A stretch of DNA of 64,000 nucleotides, from NCBI RefSeq assembly GCF_009755275.1, contig NZ_WQLA01000005.1, positions 62,001 through 126,000 on the forward strand, given 5' to 3'. This document shows, piece after piece, positions 17,290-25,332 of the stretch (its first letter is position 1; each line of letters begins with the position of its first letter). Under the pieces are notes generated by a model, which saw nothing but the letters and a program-made list of their open reading frames with translations, was not told the DNA's origin and did no database searches. Position numbers and translations under genes: made by a program. The stretch is from Mucilaginibacter aquatilis. Its GTDB lineage: Bacteria > Bacteroidota > Bacteroidia > Sphingobacteriales > Sphingobacteriaceae.

Positions 17290-18519
17290 TTAGTGTACCG
17301 TTATACCGGCTTCGCCTGCAGCTACAGGTTGTTTTATTGCGCGTTTGCCTATCATATAGGCTACGCCAGCTAATACCGCAGTTGCGGCCATGATACTTGC
17401 CAACGGAATAGCTGTTAACGCATGGAAAAAACCAATACCCATTGAGGCTACAGCGCCTAAACCCAATTGCAAGGCACCCATTAAGGCCGAAGCGGTGCCG
17501 GCATTGTGCGAAAATGGCGCTAGCGAAAGTGCAGAGGCATTAGGGCTAATTATACCAATGCACGACAGGATAATGAATAGCATCACAATAATGCCGGTTA
17601 AACCCATCCAGCCGCTCATGGCAACCAATATAAATACTAAACCAGCCACAATTTGCACTGTTAACGCTACCGGAACTATTTGCTGACTGGTGAGTCCGCG
17701 TTTAAGCATCCAACTGTTCACCTGGCTCGAGCCAATAAATCCAACCGAAAGACCGGCGAATATCCAACCGTAAACCTCTTCGCTCACTTTATACATTTGC
17801 ATAAATACTAACGGCGAACCGGCCACATAAGTGAATAGGCCTGCAAATGACAATGCCCCGGTAAGTACATAAGTGAAAAACTGCGGATTTTTCAAAACCT
17901 GGCCAAAATTGCTAAGCATAGGTGCTGGCTTGAGCGACAGCTTACGGTTAGGTACATATTTATCAGGCAGGGCAAATATTACAGCCAACAGTATTACCAC
18001 TGCAATGCCAGCCAGTATTAAAAATATGGCATGCCAGCCCAAATGCTTGGTTACGTATCCGCCAACGGCAGGTGCAACCATAGGCGATACACCTACTACC
18101 AGCATAAGTAAGGCAAATACCTTGGCGTTCTCCTCTACCGGAAATAAATCGCGCACCATGGCTACAGCAGCAACAGCGGCGGCACAACTGCCAATAGCTT
18201 GAATAAAGCGCAGGCCAATTAGTCCGTCAACCGTGCTTACCATCATACAGCCAAATGAGGCCAGCAGGTATACGGCCAGGCCAATGTACAATGGCTTTTT
18301 ACGGCCAAACTTGTCCAATAGCGGCCCGTATAGTAACTGTCCTAATGATATGCCCACAAAATAACTTGATAATGATAATGCTACACGTTCAATGGTGGTG
18401 TCCAGGTCTTTGGCTATGGCCGGAAAACTGGGCAAGTACATATCAATAGAGAACGGACCTAATGCCGTTAATGAACCTAGTATAAGTATGAGGAAAAAAT
18501 GATTTTGCTTAGTAGCCAT
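17290..18519 (-). CDS. Bcr/CflA-type multidrug efflux MFS transporter
   Basis: 409 residues with 12 predicted membrane segments. It starts with the Bcr/CflA hallmark LGSLTALGPFSIDMYLPSFP and carries the MFS motif A-like GPLLDKFGRKKPL (about 66-78). It is a proton-driven inner-membrane exporter; the substrate range cannot be inferred. The last 15 residues are polar and probably cytoplasmic. A clear -7 box lies upstream. Confidence 0.9.
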   Translation of the reverse strand: MATKQNHFFLILILGSLTALGPFSIDMYLPSFPAIAKDLDTTIERVALSLSSYFVGISLGQLLYGPLLDKFGRKKPLYIGLAVYLLASFGCMMVSTVDGLIGLRFIQAIGSCAAAVAAVAMVRDLFPVEENAKVFALLMLVVGVSPMVAPAVGGYVTKHLGWHAIFLILAGIAVVILLAVIFALPDKYVPNRKLSLKPAPMLSNFGQVLKNPQFFTYVLTGALSFAGLFTYVAGSPLVFMQMYKVSEEVYGWIFAGLSVGFIGSSQVNSWMLKRGLTSQQIVPVALTVQIVAGLVFILVAMSGWMGLTGIIVMLFIILSCIGIISPNASALSLAPFSHNAGTASALMGALQLGLGAVASMGIGFFHALTAIPLASIMAATAVLAGVAYMIGKRAIKQPVAAGEAGITVH

Positions 18520-18545
18520 GTATTGTTGAGTACAATTTAAGGGCG

Positions 18546-18553
18546 CAAAGATA
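18546..18553 (-). promoter_or_regulatory. -7 box of the Bcr/CflA gene
   Basis: On the minus strand a perfect TATCTTTG; the expected transcript start is about 23 nt before the ATG. No TTG at the -33 position was found. Confidence 0.55.
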
Positions 18554-18686
18554 CATAGCCGGTGCTGTACGAGGGTTAAGCTTATTTAAAATGACAACAG
18601 CCCGACCTTACAATAATACCAAATGAAGCTGCGAACAATATTTACCTGTTTGATGTTACTTCCGAAACACTTAAAACACTCACACT

Positions 18687-19526
18687 ATGCAATGGATGGG
18701 CAGACGCGAAAGCAGTAACGCCGAAGAAGGTAGCAGCAGCGGCGGTGGCCGTATGGCTTTAGGCGGCGGCGTATTAGGAATTATTGGGGTTATTATATAC
18801 ATGTTTACCGGTGTAAATCCGTCGCAAATTTTACAGGGTGGCGATGGACAAACCGGTGGCAGCCAGCAAAACACTAAGTTAACCGAATCAAAGAGCAAAG
18901 AGCAAAGTTTTGCCCGTGTTGTGTTGGCCGACACCGAAGACACCTGGCACCAGTTGTTTAAGCAAATGGGCGGAACTTACCAGGAACCTACTATCCACTT
19001 TTTTGAAGGACAGGTAGAAACCAGTGGCTGTGGTTTTGCCGGTGAAGCATCGGGCCCATTCTATTGCCCGGCCGACCGTAAGGTATACATTGACTTAACC
19101 TTTTTTAATGAACTGGAGCAACGCTTTGGCGCCGCAGGTGATTTTGCCCGCGCTTATGTAATTGCACATGAGGTAGGCCATCACGTACAAAAGCTTTTAG
19201 GCGTGTCTGACAAAATGCAGCAGGCGCGCGAGCAGCTGAGCGAAGAAGAATACAACAAACTATCGGTCAAACTTGAACTCCAGGCCGATTTTTACGCAGG
19301 AGTTTGGGCACATTATCAGCAAAAACGCGGTTTCTTAGAGACTGGTGATATTGAAGAAGCCCTGAATGCCGCCAACGCCATAGGCGATGACCGCCTCACC
19401 CAAGGCCGTGTATCCCCCGATTCATTTACCCACGGCACCAGCGCACAACGCATGCACTGGTTCAAAAAGGGTTATGAAACGGGCGATGTAAAGCAGGGGG
19501 ATACTTTTGGAAGCGGGGAGTTGTAA
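18687..19526 (+). CDS. YpfJ-type neutral zinc metallopeptidase
   Basis: 279 residues. A short basic N-terminus (MQWMGRRESSN) precedes a Gly-rich stretch and one membrane segment (about 28-48), so the protein is an anchored protein with a periplasmic catalytic part. The zinc motif is HEVGHH at 161-166 with a downstream metal-ligand segment (LELQADFYAGVW). Family YpfJ/PF04228, whose substrate is not known. It diverges from the efflux pump; the gene and the following amidase are in the same direction, 56 nt apart. Confidence 0.9.
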   Translation: MQWMGRRESSNAEEGSSSGGGRMALGGGVLGIIGVIIYMFTGVNPSQILQGGDGQTGGSQQNTKLTESKSKEQSFARVVLADTEDTWHQLFKQMGGTYQEPTIHFFEGQVETSGCGFAGEASGPFYCPADRKVYIDLTFFNELEQRFGAAGDFARAYVIAHEVGHHVQKLLGVSDKMQQAREQLSEEEYNKLSVKLELQADFYAGVWAHYQQKRGFLETGDIEEALNAANAIGDDRLTQGRVSPDSFTHGTSAQRMHWFKKGYETGDVKQGDTFGSGEL

Positions 19527-19582
19527 TTACCGTTCCCCTATCGCTTATACTTTGCTTACATTAGCGTTTCACTTAGTTACTA

Positions 19583-20416
19583 ATGAACTTAAAACTCTAC
19601 GTATACTTTTTTCTTGCACTTACTATAATTTCTTCCTGCAAAACTAAAAAGCCGGCTACCATTGTAAATAACAGTCCAAAGGTTTATAAAACGCAAATTG
19701 ATAGCTTGCTGGATATTGTAAAGATTAAAGATACCGTAAGGCTGGCTGATAGCGCAGGTACGGCTATTCCTTCAGAGTTTGTGGCTACTGTGAACTTCAA
19801 TTTACGTAAGCCCAATTATGTAATTATTCATCATACGGCGCAAGATTCCGCAAAGCAAACGCTTAATACGTTTACCCTCGCCCGCACGCAGGTGAGCGCT
19901 CACTACGTAGTAAGCCGCGACGGAAAAGTTTACCATATGCTTAATGATTACCTGCGCTCGTGGCATGCTGGGGTTAGTAAATGGGGCAGCGTTACTGATA
20001 TGAACAGTTGTTCAATAGGTATTGAGCTTGATAATAATGGTGTACAACCCTTTCAGGATGCACAGGTGAAAAGTTTGATATTGTTATTGGCAAAACTGAA
20101 AAAGGCCTACAACATTCCTACAGCAAATTTTATAGGCCATAGTGATATTGCCCCCGGCCGTAAAACCGATCCCAGCGCATATTTTCCATGGAAAACTTTA
20201 GCCAAAAGCGGCTTTGGGTACTGGAGTGATGATGTTTTAGAACTGGCTCCCGAAACTTTTGATTATGTGGCCGCCCTGCGCATTATAGGGTATGATACCT
20301 CTAACTTGCCTGCCGCTATCAAAGCATTCAAACTGCATTTTATTCAAAATGATGTAAGCTCGCAGCTTACTCAATTAGATTTGAATGTGTTGTTTAATGT
20401 GGCAAAGAAGTATTGA
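19583..20416 (+). CDS. N-acetylmuramoyl-L-alanine amidase lipoprotein (amidase_2 family)
   Basis: 277 residues. A lipoprotein signal peptide ends in IISSC (Cys at about 19), so the protein should be lipid-anchored. The catalytic domain (about 70-210) shows the zinc ligands in YVIIHHTAQ, the substrate segment SAHYVVSRDGKVYHM, and GHSDIAPGRKTDP with the second His and catalytic residues, as in AmpD-like amidases. It cleaves the bond between MurNAc and L-Ala in peptidoglycan. A C-terminal peptidoglycan-binding-like helical region follows (about 215-277). Confidence 0.92.
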   Translation: MNLKLYVYFFLALTIISSCKTKKPATIVNNSPKVYKTQIDSLLDIVKIKDTVRLADSAGTAIPSEFVATVNFNLRKPNYVIIHHTAQDSAKQTLNTFTLARTQVSAHYVVSRDGKVYHMLNDYLRSWHAGVSKWGSVTDMNSCSIGIELDNNGVQPFQDAQVKSLILLLAKLKKAYNIPTANFIGHSDIAPGRKTDPSAYFPWKTLAKSGFGYWSDDVLELAPETFDYVAALRIIGYDTSNLPAAIKAFKLHFIQNDVSSQLTQLDLNVLFNVAKKY

Positions 20417-20425
20417 TTACAATTT

Positions 20426-20511
20426 GCGTTAGGGATAGCAGCGTAAAGCCCGGAACGTAGCATAGCGAAGTGAGGACTTGCATCGTATAGCCCGGGCCGC
20501 AGGCAACGCCC
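20426..20511. repeat. Structured intergenic repeat-like element
   Basis: About 86 bases starting GCGTTAGGGATAGCAGCG and ending GGCAACGCC, with terminal complementary GCGTT/AACGC and internal GC-rich segments (AAGCCCGG, TAGCCCGGGC). It is much more GC-rich than the surroundings and has no coding potential. From general familiarity, segments of this type recur between genes in Bacteroidota genomes; copy number was not counted here. Confidence 0.5.
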
Positions 20512-20522
20512 AGATAATAAAA

Positions 20523-20550
20523 AAGCAGGCTTAAAATATCAAGCCTGCTT
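20523..20550. terminator. Bidirectional terminator
   Basis: Perfect 10-bp stem (AAGCAGGCTT with AAGCCTGCTT), 8-nt loop, between the convergent amidase and SIMPL-protein genes. Confidence 0.85.
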
Positions 20551-20570
20551 CTATAAATCATTTATTAAGA

Positions 20571-21266
20571 TTACTTGGCTATCTCAAATACGGCACGTAC
20601 CTGGTAGTTCAGTTTTATCTTTTTAAAATCAACGTTACTTTCTTGAGGAGCAGCATCAGCCATTGCCGATTTAAACATCATGTTGCTGTAAACCGGGCGT
20701 CCCATAGGCTCATTGTCAATTTCCTGAATTTCGATGGCGCCGCCTAATTTTTCGCCAATGCTGGTAAGCAGGTAACCGGCTTTTTCACGGGCAGCTTGCA
20801 GGGCTTTAATTTTTAAATCTTTGCGTAATTCAGCTTGTTTGGAGTACTCATAGCTTTCAACACCGGTTGATTGGATGCCTTTATCGTCAACCTTACTCAA
20901 GATGACATTGATGGCGTTCAGGTCGCGCACTTTAATGCGGTATTGCTTGCTGGCCATAAACTCGGGATCCTTTTTCTTTTTATCGATAATGTAGTTGTAC
21001 GACGATATGTTGTTAATCATAAAGTCTTCTTTAGCTACGCCGGCCTCGGTAACAGCTTTTTGCAACTGGCGCTCCAAGGTGCTGATGTCTACTTTGTTTT
21101 TGCCGTTCATGTATTCTTTTAATGATATGGCTACATAAATAACATCGGGCGTAACCTCCTGCTCGGCGCTGCCGGTAACTTCAATTTTGCGGCGCTGATC
21201 AGTAGTTTGTGCAAAGCCGGCAATGGTAACAGTTATAAGAGCGGCTAATAAAAATAATTTTTTCAT
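20571..21266 (-). CDS. Secreted SIMPL-domain (DUF541) protein
   Basis: 231 residues from the ATG at 21266, which gives a proper signal peptide (MKKLFLLAALITVTIAGFAQ); the frame is open to 21362 but the 32 extra residues are not signal-like. The mature part starts with IEVTGSAEQEVTPDVIYVAI, the hallmark of SIMPL/DUF541 (Oxidative-stress-defence-type) proteins, and continues with the RKDLKIKALQAAREKAGYL helix. Expected periplasmic; biochemical function of the family is unclear. Confidence 0.85.
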   Translation of the reverse strand: MKKLFLLAALITVTIAGFAQTTDQRRKIEVTGSAEQEVTPDVIYVAISLKEYMNGKNKVDISTLERQLQKAVTEAGVAKEDFMINNISSYNYIIDKKKKDPEFMASKQYRIKVRDLNAINVILSKVDDKGIQSTGVESYEYSKQAELRKDLKIKALQAAREKAGYLLTSIGEKLGGAIEIQEIDNEPMGRPVYSNMMFKSAMADAAPQESNVDFKKIKLNYQVRAVFEIAK

Positions 21267-21374
21267 GGTGAACATTTGTATAGTGTTTGATAAATAGACG
21301 AAGCCATGTTGTAAAATGTAACAGCCCCTGCTATTTAAAGCTATGGACAACAAAGCAGGCAAATAGTTTAAATA

Positions 21375-21454
21375 TATCCTGAACCGGAATTTGAGAATTG
21401 ATGGAATTAACAGAATAGAATATCATCTGTCATGCTGAACGTGTCTCAGCATCT
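21375..21454. repeat. REP-like intergenic repeats including a 7-bp hairpin
   Basis: ATGCTGA (21432-21438) and TCAGCAT (21446-21452) form a hairpin within GTCATGCTGAACGTGTCTCA; preceding it is CCTGAACCGGAATTTGAGAA. From general familiarity both look like dispersed non-coding repeats seen in Bacteroidota. The rest of 21455-21560 shows no gene. Confidence 0.45.
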
Positions 21455-21560
21455 TGCAACCCGAATTAACCTGCCATATTCGTAACCTATCCGTGTGGTG
21501 CCAAAATAAATAAGGCATAACGGGAAGAGTTGACTTATCCGCTCGGAATATCTTGCTCCT

Positions 21561-22175
21561 TTACAACTTATCAATCCTCACCCAGGGCATGCCGGCAGCA
21601 TCGGCTGCTTGCGTACCGGCATTGCCATCTTCAAATACCAGGCAGCGTTCGGGAGCTACGCCCAGCAGCTCGGCCGCTTTCAAAAATGGATCAGGAAAGG
21701 GTTTGCCGTTAGGGGTTTCACCCGCGCAAACCAACACTTCAACTAAATGATCAATGCCTAAAATCTGCAGTGTTTTTTCGACTGCAATACGGCTGCTGCC
21801 GCTTACTACGGCAATACGCACCTGCCCGGCGTGGTTCTTTAAATGGTTTGCCACGTAATCAATAGGCTGTGTTTGCTCAATGTATTCTTCTAAAAAAAGC
21901 TTGTATTTGGCTGCCTTGAACTCCTCAGGTATAAAAGTGCTTTGATAGCGCTCGTTAATTTTTTCAACTACATTGATGATGGGCAGCCCGGCAAATTCAT
22001 CTATAATGGTACCGTCAATTACCACGCCTTGCTCGGCAGCTACCTTAATGTAGGTTTCGGTATGGGCGGGCATATTGTCGGCCAGGGTACCATCACAATC
22101 ATATAAAAAGGCGTCGAAGTCATTTTGGCTTAATTTTACCAAGGCATCGTACCTGGCTTGAGATGATGTATTCAT
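21561..22175 (-). CDS. HAD-superfamily hydrolase (beta-phosphoglucomutase-like)
   Basis: 204 residues from the ATG at 22175; a further ATG at 22202 exists but lies upstream of the -7 box, so it is rejected. The first HAD motif is FLYDCDGTLADN (nucleophile Asp and acid/base Asp), then the Ser motif in VVSGSSR, Lys near GKPFPDPFLKA, and acidic motif VFEDGNAG. The small helical cap between motifs 1 and 2 resembles beta-PGM/phosphatase members. Substrate unknown; sugar phosphate is likely. Confidence 0.88.
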   Translation of the reverse strand: MNTSSQARYDALVKLSQNDFDAFLYDCDGTLADNMPAHTETYIKVAAEQGVVIDGTIIDEFAGLPIINVVEKINERYQSTFIPEEFKAAKYKLFLEEYIEQTQPIDYVANHLKNHAGQVRIAVVSGSSRIAVEKTLQILGIDHLVEVLVCAGETPNGKPFPDPFLKAAELLGVAPERCLVFEDGNAGTQAADAAGMPWVRIDKL

Positions 22176-22183
22176 AGTTGAGG

Positions 22184-22191
22184 CAAAGGTA
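22184..22191 (-). promoter_or_regulatory. -7 box of the HAD hydrolase gene
   Basis: Perfect TACCTTTG on the minus strand ending 8 nt before the ATG at 22175. No convincing TTG at -33. It decides the start codon choice. Confidence 0.6.
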
Positions 22192-22208
22192 AACAGCCCC
22201 AACTAAAT

Positions 22209-22294
22209 CCTCCCCGGGAGGGAGGACTTTTTTCATTTTGTATTTCACTATATTAAACAAAAGGACTTCTTTCCCCCCTACCTCCCGGGGAGGG
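22209..22294. repeat. Inverted pair of CCTCCCCGGGAGG elements
   Basis: CCTCCCCGGGAGGG (22209-22222) and CCTCCCGGGGAGGG (22281-22294) are inverted copies of one another, each nearly self-complementary, with pyrimidine runs around them. They stand out by GC content in an AT-rich intergenic region. They look like a small dispersed repeat; a long hairpin is possible. Confidence 0.55.
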
Positions 22295-22359
22295 CAGGGG
22301 TGGCGCAAATGGCGCCAAATATTTATAGCCATTTCCTTTTAAATGCTCAAAATTCTTTA

Positions 22360-22367
22360 TACGTTTG
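22360..22367 (+). promoter_or_regulatory. -7 box of the SNF2 helicase gene
   Basis: Perfect TACGTTTG; about 42 nt before the ATG at 22413 is the expected transcript start. No -33 TTG seen. Confidence 0.5.
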
Positions 22368-22412
22368 AAATTTTTGTTGATGTAGCTTCCAAAAATTTTT
22401 TGAACGGACGAT

Positions 22413-25307
22413 ATGCTACGTGTTGACAGCAGTAAACCTTGCCAGCTAATCTATTCCATTGCCCGCCATGAGTATCTTGGGTGGTTGATAGAACCGCATA
22501 TTGTTCAACTGAATCCTAACGGCGAGTTTTCGCTTACCCATCAGCGCCTTTTTTCTAATACTGCGCAAGAATTCAGCTCCTGTATAGACGAAACCGACCA
22601 TAAGCTCATCAAGGTTTTAGAAGAAATGGAACAGGGCCATCTCATTAAAAAGTATTACAAAAAGCCCATCCGCCCTTACGAGTTTTTCAGCAAGGTATTT
22701 AATGATCAGTTGTATGATGTAATCCGTCCAAAAATTGAAAAGAAGATGGCCGAAGCATTCGCCATGCTTGGCAATAAAAAGCTGTTTGCCATGAGCAAGG
22801 AAGGCTACCCGGCCGAAAGACAACTGCATATTGCCACCGAACCTGCTACCGTACTGTTCCACTTCAAGCGCGACGATATCGAGATACGCTACTACCCTAC
22901 CATCAAGTACCAGGGCATGAAAATTGAGTTCATGTTTAAAAACGCCGAAATTGTATGTAACCATCCCGGCTGGCTCATGCTTGATGATACCCTGTATTAT
23001 TTTGACAAAGATGTTGAGGGCCGCAAACTGCAACCATTTTTACAAAAACGTTTCATAGCCATTCCGCGGAGTGCCGAGCAATCTTATTTTGAAAAGTTTG
23101 TAGCACCGCTCATTGAAAAGCACCATGTACATGCCGAAGGCTTTACCATTAATACCGAAAAGTATGACGCCCGGCCTGTGGTTAAACCTATATATGTGGC
23201 GGGCGGCATATCACAAATACAGTTGTATTTTAAATATGCAGGCTACGTTTTTCCTTATGGAGATGGCAGGCATATTTCAGTCAAGATTGATCGCGATGGT
23301 GACAACTACACCTTCCACCGTATTAAACGCTCGGTAACCTGGGAAAAAAACAAGCTGCAACTGCTGGAGAATATGGGGCTAACCACCTCATCTTCCCTTT
23401 TCCAAAACCTGGAAGTAAAGCATGATGGTGACGATGCCGACCGCTCCTTTTCGGTATTTGACTGGCTTAATCAAAACCACGACAAGTTGATTGCTGCAGG
23501 CTTTGAAATTGAACAGCCCGAAGGGCAAAAGCGCTATCTTTTTGGCAGCAGCAAAATTGATTTGCAGGTAAACGAGAACAACGACTGGTTTGACATACAT
23601 GCCATTGTGCACTTTGGCCCCTACCAAATTCCGTTTATGGATTTGCGTAACCACATCCTCAACCGTAAAAAAGAGTTTACCCTGCCCAGCGGCGAAATTG
23701 CCGTTATACCCGAAGAATGGTTTGCACAATATGGCAACCTGCTCAACTTCACTGAAGGTAATAAAGAACTCAAATTGCGTAAGCACCACATTGGCCTCAT
23801 TAATGATTTGGCCGAGGGCGACTTAGCCAGCATAACCATTAACCGTAAACTGCAAAAGCTAACCGATTTCGAGGAGTTAGAAGACGTAGCTCCACCCATG
23901 AATTTTGCGGGCAGCTTACGCCCTTACCAACAGGCGGGTTACAACTGGTTCCACTTTTTAAAAGATTATCATTTTGGCGGATGCCTGGCTGATGACATGG
24001 GTTTGGGGAAAACCATACAAACCCTGGCCCTGCTGCAAAAAAACAAGGAGGATGCAGCAGCTATTGGCGCAACATGCACTTCGTTGCTAATTATGCCTAC
24101 ATCACTCATATACAACTGGATAAATGAGGCTGCCAGGTTTACGCCCACCTTACGCATGATGGTGCATACAGGTGCGTTCCGCTATAAATCGCCCGATGTA
24201 TTTGGCAAGTATGATGTGGTTGTTACTACGTATGGCATAAGCCGTATTGATGTAGAGTTATTTAAGGCTTTCTTTTTTGATTACATCATTTTGGATGAAA
24301 GTCAGAATATCAAAAATCCATCGTCCAAATCATATCAGGCGGTTAAACAGCTTAAATCGCGCCATAAATTAATATTGAGTGGTACACCTGTTGAAAATAC
24401 TGTGAATGATTTGTGGACGCAAATGTCATTTATCAATCCCGGATTACTGGGCAGCCAGCAGTTCTTTTTAAATGAGTTTGTAACACCCATTGAAAAGAAA
24501 AAGGATGAAGATAAAGCGCACCGCTTACAAGCATTGATTAAGCCATTTGTGCTTCGACGTACCAAGGAACAGGTAGCAACCGAGCTTCCACCTAAAACCG
24601 AGCAGTTGTTTTATTGCAAAATGACCGATGAGCAAAGCACGGTTTACGAAAAAATAAAATCAGAATATCGAAACGAGTTACTGCAAAGCCTTGAAGATGG
24701 CACCTTTGCCCAAACGCAAATACAGGTTTTACAAGGCCTAATTAAGCTGCGCCAGATAGCTAACCATCCATCAATGATAGATGAAAGTTACGAGGGCGAT
24801 TCGGGCAAGTTTGAGGATGTGGTACATACCTTATCAAATGTGCTGGACGGTGGACATAAGGTGCTTATATTTTCGCAGTTTGTAAAGCAACTTAATATTT
24901 ACCGCCAGTACTTCGACCAGAAGAACATTAAGTATACCTATCTTGACGGAAGCACCCAAAACCGTGGCGAAGTAGTTAAGAAGTTTCAGCAGGATGCAAA
25001 AACGCAGGTATTTTTAATATCTATAAAAGCGGGCGGCGTGGGCCTCAATCTTACCGAGGCCGATTATGTATTTATCCTCGACCCATGGTGGAACCCGGCC
25101 GTTGAGCAACAGGCTATTGACCGAACACACCGCATCGGCCAAACTAAAAACGTATTCATTTACAAATTCATTACTAAAGATACTGTTGAAGAAAAGATAC
25201 TTGCCTTGCAGCAACGCAAACTCACCGTTGCCCGCTCGTTAATCACTACCGAAGAAAGCTTCATTAAGTCGCTATCGGCCGATGATATTAGGGAAATTTT
25301 AGGTTAA
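22413..25307 (+). CDS. SNF2-family DEAD/DEAH-type helicase/ATPase
   Basis: 964 residues. The N-terminal half (about 1-480) is an accessory region without recognised catalytic motifs. The SNF2 ATPase core follows: Walker A in DDMGLGKTIQ near 527, Walker B-like DESQNIKN near 627, SGTPVENTVNDLW (motif III), and the second RecA lobe with SQFVKQL, YLDGSTQ, IKAGGVGLNL and DRTHRIGQ (motif VI). The enzyme is a dsDNA translocase, probably acting in repair or nucleoprotein remodelling. It is a stand-alone gene; no restriction or defence partner is adjacent, so a defence role is not supported here. Confidence 0.92.
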   Translation: MLRVDSSKPCQLIYSIARHEYLGWLIEPHIVQLNPNGEFSLTHQRLFSNTAQEFSSCIDETDHKLIKVLEEMEQGHLIKKYYKKPIRPYEFFSKVFNDQLYDVIRPKIEKKMAEAFAMLGNKKLFAMSKEGYPAERQLHIATEPATVLFHFKRDDIEIRYYPTIKYQGMKIEFMFKNAEIVCNHPGWLMLDDTLYYFDKDVEGRKLQPFLQKRFIAIPRSAEQSYFEKFVAPLIEKHHVHAEGFTINTEKYDARPVVKPIYVAGGISQIQLYFKYAGYVFPYGDGRHISVKIDRDGDNYTFHRIKRSVTWEKNKLQLLENMGLTTSSSLFQNLEVKHDGDDADRSFSVFDWLNQNHDKLIAAGFEIEQPEGQKRYLFGSSKIDLQVNENNDWFDIHAIVHFGPYQIPFMDLRNHILNRKKEFTLPSGEIAVIPEEWFAQYGNLLNFTEGNKELKLRKHHIGLINDLAEGDLASITINRKLQKLTDFEELEDVAPPMNFAGSLRPYQQAGYNWFHFLKDYHFGGCLADDMGLGKTIQTLALLQKNKEDAAAIGATCTSLLIMPTSLIYNWINEAARFTPTLRMMVHTGAFRYKSPDVFGKYDVVVTTYGISRIDVELFKAFFFDYIILDESQNIKNPSSKSYQAVKQLKSRHKLILSGTPVENTVNDLWTQMSFINPGLLGSQQFFLNEFVTPIEKKKDEDKAHRLQALIKPFVLRRTKEQVATELPPKTEQLFYCKMTDEQSTVYEKIKSEYRNELLQSLEDGTFAQTQIQVLQGLIKLRQIANHPSMIDESYEGDSGKFEDVVHTLSNVLDGGHKVLIFSQFVKQLNIYRQYFDQKNIKYTYLDGSTQNRGEVVKKFQQDAKTQVFLISIKAGGVGLNLTEADYVFILDPWWNPAVEQQAIDRTHRIGQTKNVFIYKFITKDTVEEKILALQQRKLTVARSLITTEESFIKSLSADDIREILG

Positions 25308-25332
25308 TTGTTGCCGCTGTGCCAGCAGGTTA

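Noticed and set aside
22413..25307. SNF2 helicase as part of a defence system (DISARM, Zorya or similar)
   Set aside because: No methylase, nuclease or other defence partner adjoins it; it stands alone between HAD and MscS genes.
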